A stretch of DNA of 64,000 nt. Origin: Pseudocitrobacter faecalis. Its GTDB lineage: Bacteria; Pseudomonadota; Gammaproteobacteria; Enterobacterales; Enterobacteriaceae. The notes under the pieces were generated by a model. That model saw only the letters and a program-made list of their open reading frames with translations. It did not search any database and had not been told where the DNA came from. Both the position numbers and the translations under genes were made by a program. The stretch lies in NCBI GenBank assembly GCA_003315335.1, contig QNRL01000011.1, positions 1-64,000 on the forward strand. Reading direction: 5' to 3'. This document shows positions 63,494 through 64,000 of the stretch, in pieces. Positions within the stretch are counted from its first letter, which is position 1, and every line of letters begins with the position of its first letter.

Positions 63494-64000
63494 ATGGCCA
63501 GCAGAGGCGTAAACAAGGTGATTCTCGTCGGTAATCTGGGCCAGGACCCGGAAGTACGCTACATGCCGAATGGTGGCGCAGTTGCCAACATTACGCTGGC
63601 TACTTCCGAATCCTGGCGTGATAAAGCGACCGGTGAAATGAAAGAGCAGACCGAATGGCACCGTGTTGTGCTGTTCGGCAAACTCGCGGAAGTTGCGGGT
63701 GAATACCTGCGTAAAGGCTCTCAGGTTTATATTGAAGGCCAGCTGCGTACCCGTAAATGGACCGATCAGTCCGGCGTTGAAAAATACACCACCGAAGTGG
63801 TTGTAAACGTTGGCGGCACCATGCAGATGTTGGGTGGCCGTCAGGGCGGCGGCGCACCGGCAGGTGGTCAGGGTCAGCAGCAGGGCGGTTGGGGTCAGCC
63901 TCAGCAACCGCAGGGCGGCAACCAGTTCAGCGGCGGCGCGCAGTCTCGTCCGCAGCAACAGTCCGCACCGGCACCGTCTAACGAACCGCCAATGGATTTC
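63494..64000 (+). CDS. ssb: Single-stranded DNA-binding protein, 3' end cut by the window
   Basis: Ssb coats single-stranded DNA and recruits repair and replication proteins. 169 codons are visible from ATG 63494, after AGGAGA. The OB fold covers about 1-112 ([37 protein letters not shown]); a Gly/Gln/Pro-rich linker follows. The window stops at PPMDF, just before the expected acidic tip that binds partner proteins. It is partial only because of the window edge. Confidence 0.97.
   Translation, partial: MASRGVNKVILVGNLGQDPEVRYMPNGGAVANITLATSESWRDKATGEMKEQTEWHRVVLFGKLAEVAGEYLRKGSQVYIEGQLRTRKWTDQSGVEKYTTEVVVNVGGTMQMLGGRQGGGAPAGGQGQQQGGWGQPQQPQGGNQFSGGAQSRPQQQSAPAPSNEPPMDF

Overview
This window is chromosomal DNA from an enterobacterium (Enterobacteriaceae), most like a Citrobacter or a close relative of Escherichia/Salmonella. 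Nearly every protein is a close relative of an E. coli K-12 protein, and the gene order follows the E. coli region from rrnE to ssb (about 91-92 min): 5S rRNA, yjaB, metA, aceBAK, iclR, metH, yjbB, pepE, rluF, yjbD, lysC, pgi, yjbEFGH, psiE, malGFE/malK-lamB-malM, ubiCA, plsB/dgkA, lexA-dinF, yjbJ, zur, dusA, pspG, qorA, dnaB, alr, tyrB, aphA, yjbR, uvrA/ssb. E. coli genes yjaA, arpA, yjbL/yjbM and yjbQ are absent. Several accessory segments are present instead. The genus is an inference; a 16S or core-gene comparison would settle it.

Layout. 1-11.7 kb: end of an rRNA operon, methionine synthesis (metA with MetJ boxes, metH), and the glyoxylate bypass operon aceBAK with its repressor iclR, with a similar candidate IclR site upstream of each. 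11.7-13.1 kb: an AT-rich insert with an unrecognised soluble protein followed by an overlapping four-helix membrane protein. 13.2-15.7 kb: yjbB and pepE. 16.0-22.9 kb: a complete L-sorbose PTS operon (sorCDFBAME) ending in an overlapping shikimate dehydrogenase-like gene, with a clear palindromic operator in front of sorC. 22.9-25.9 kb: rluF, yjbD, a HigBA-type toxin-antitoxin pair with a perfect palindromic operator, and a panS-like transporter. 26-29.6 kb: lysC with its lysine riboswitch, then pgi. 29.6-33.8 kb: the yjbEFGH exopolysaccharide operon behind a long leader with Rcs-like boxes. 34-42.3 kb: the divergent maltose regulon. 42.3-49.9 kb: ubiquinone and phospholipid genes, SOS genes lexA-dinF, yjbJ and zur. 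50-51.5 kb: a TraF/FadL-like outer membrane protein in the place of yjbL/yjbM. 51.7-64 kb: dusA, pspG, qorA, a small accessory membrane protein plus a possible fragment of a paralogue, dnaB, alr, tyrB, aphA, yjbR, uvrA and the start of ssb.

REP/BIME elements punctuate the window in at least ten intergenic regions. In two cases (aceK, plsB) they supply the 3' end or stop codon of the gene. The least explained parts are the 11.8-13.1 kb gene pair, the sor-linked shikimate dehydrogenase paralogue, the 54.3-55.1 kb small-gene cluster next to dnaB, and a perfect 22-bp dyad upstream of aphA. No transposase, integrase, tRNA or CRISPR array was seen.
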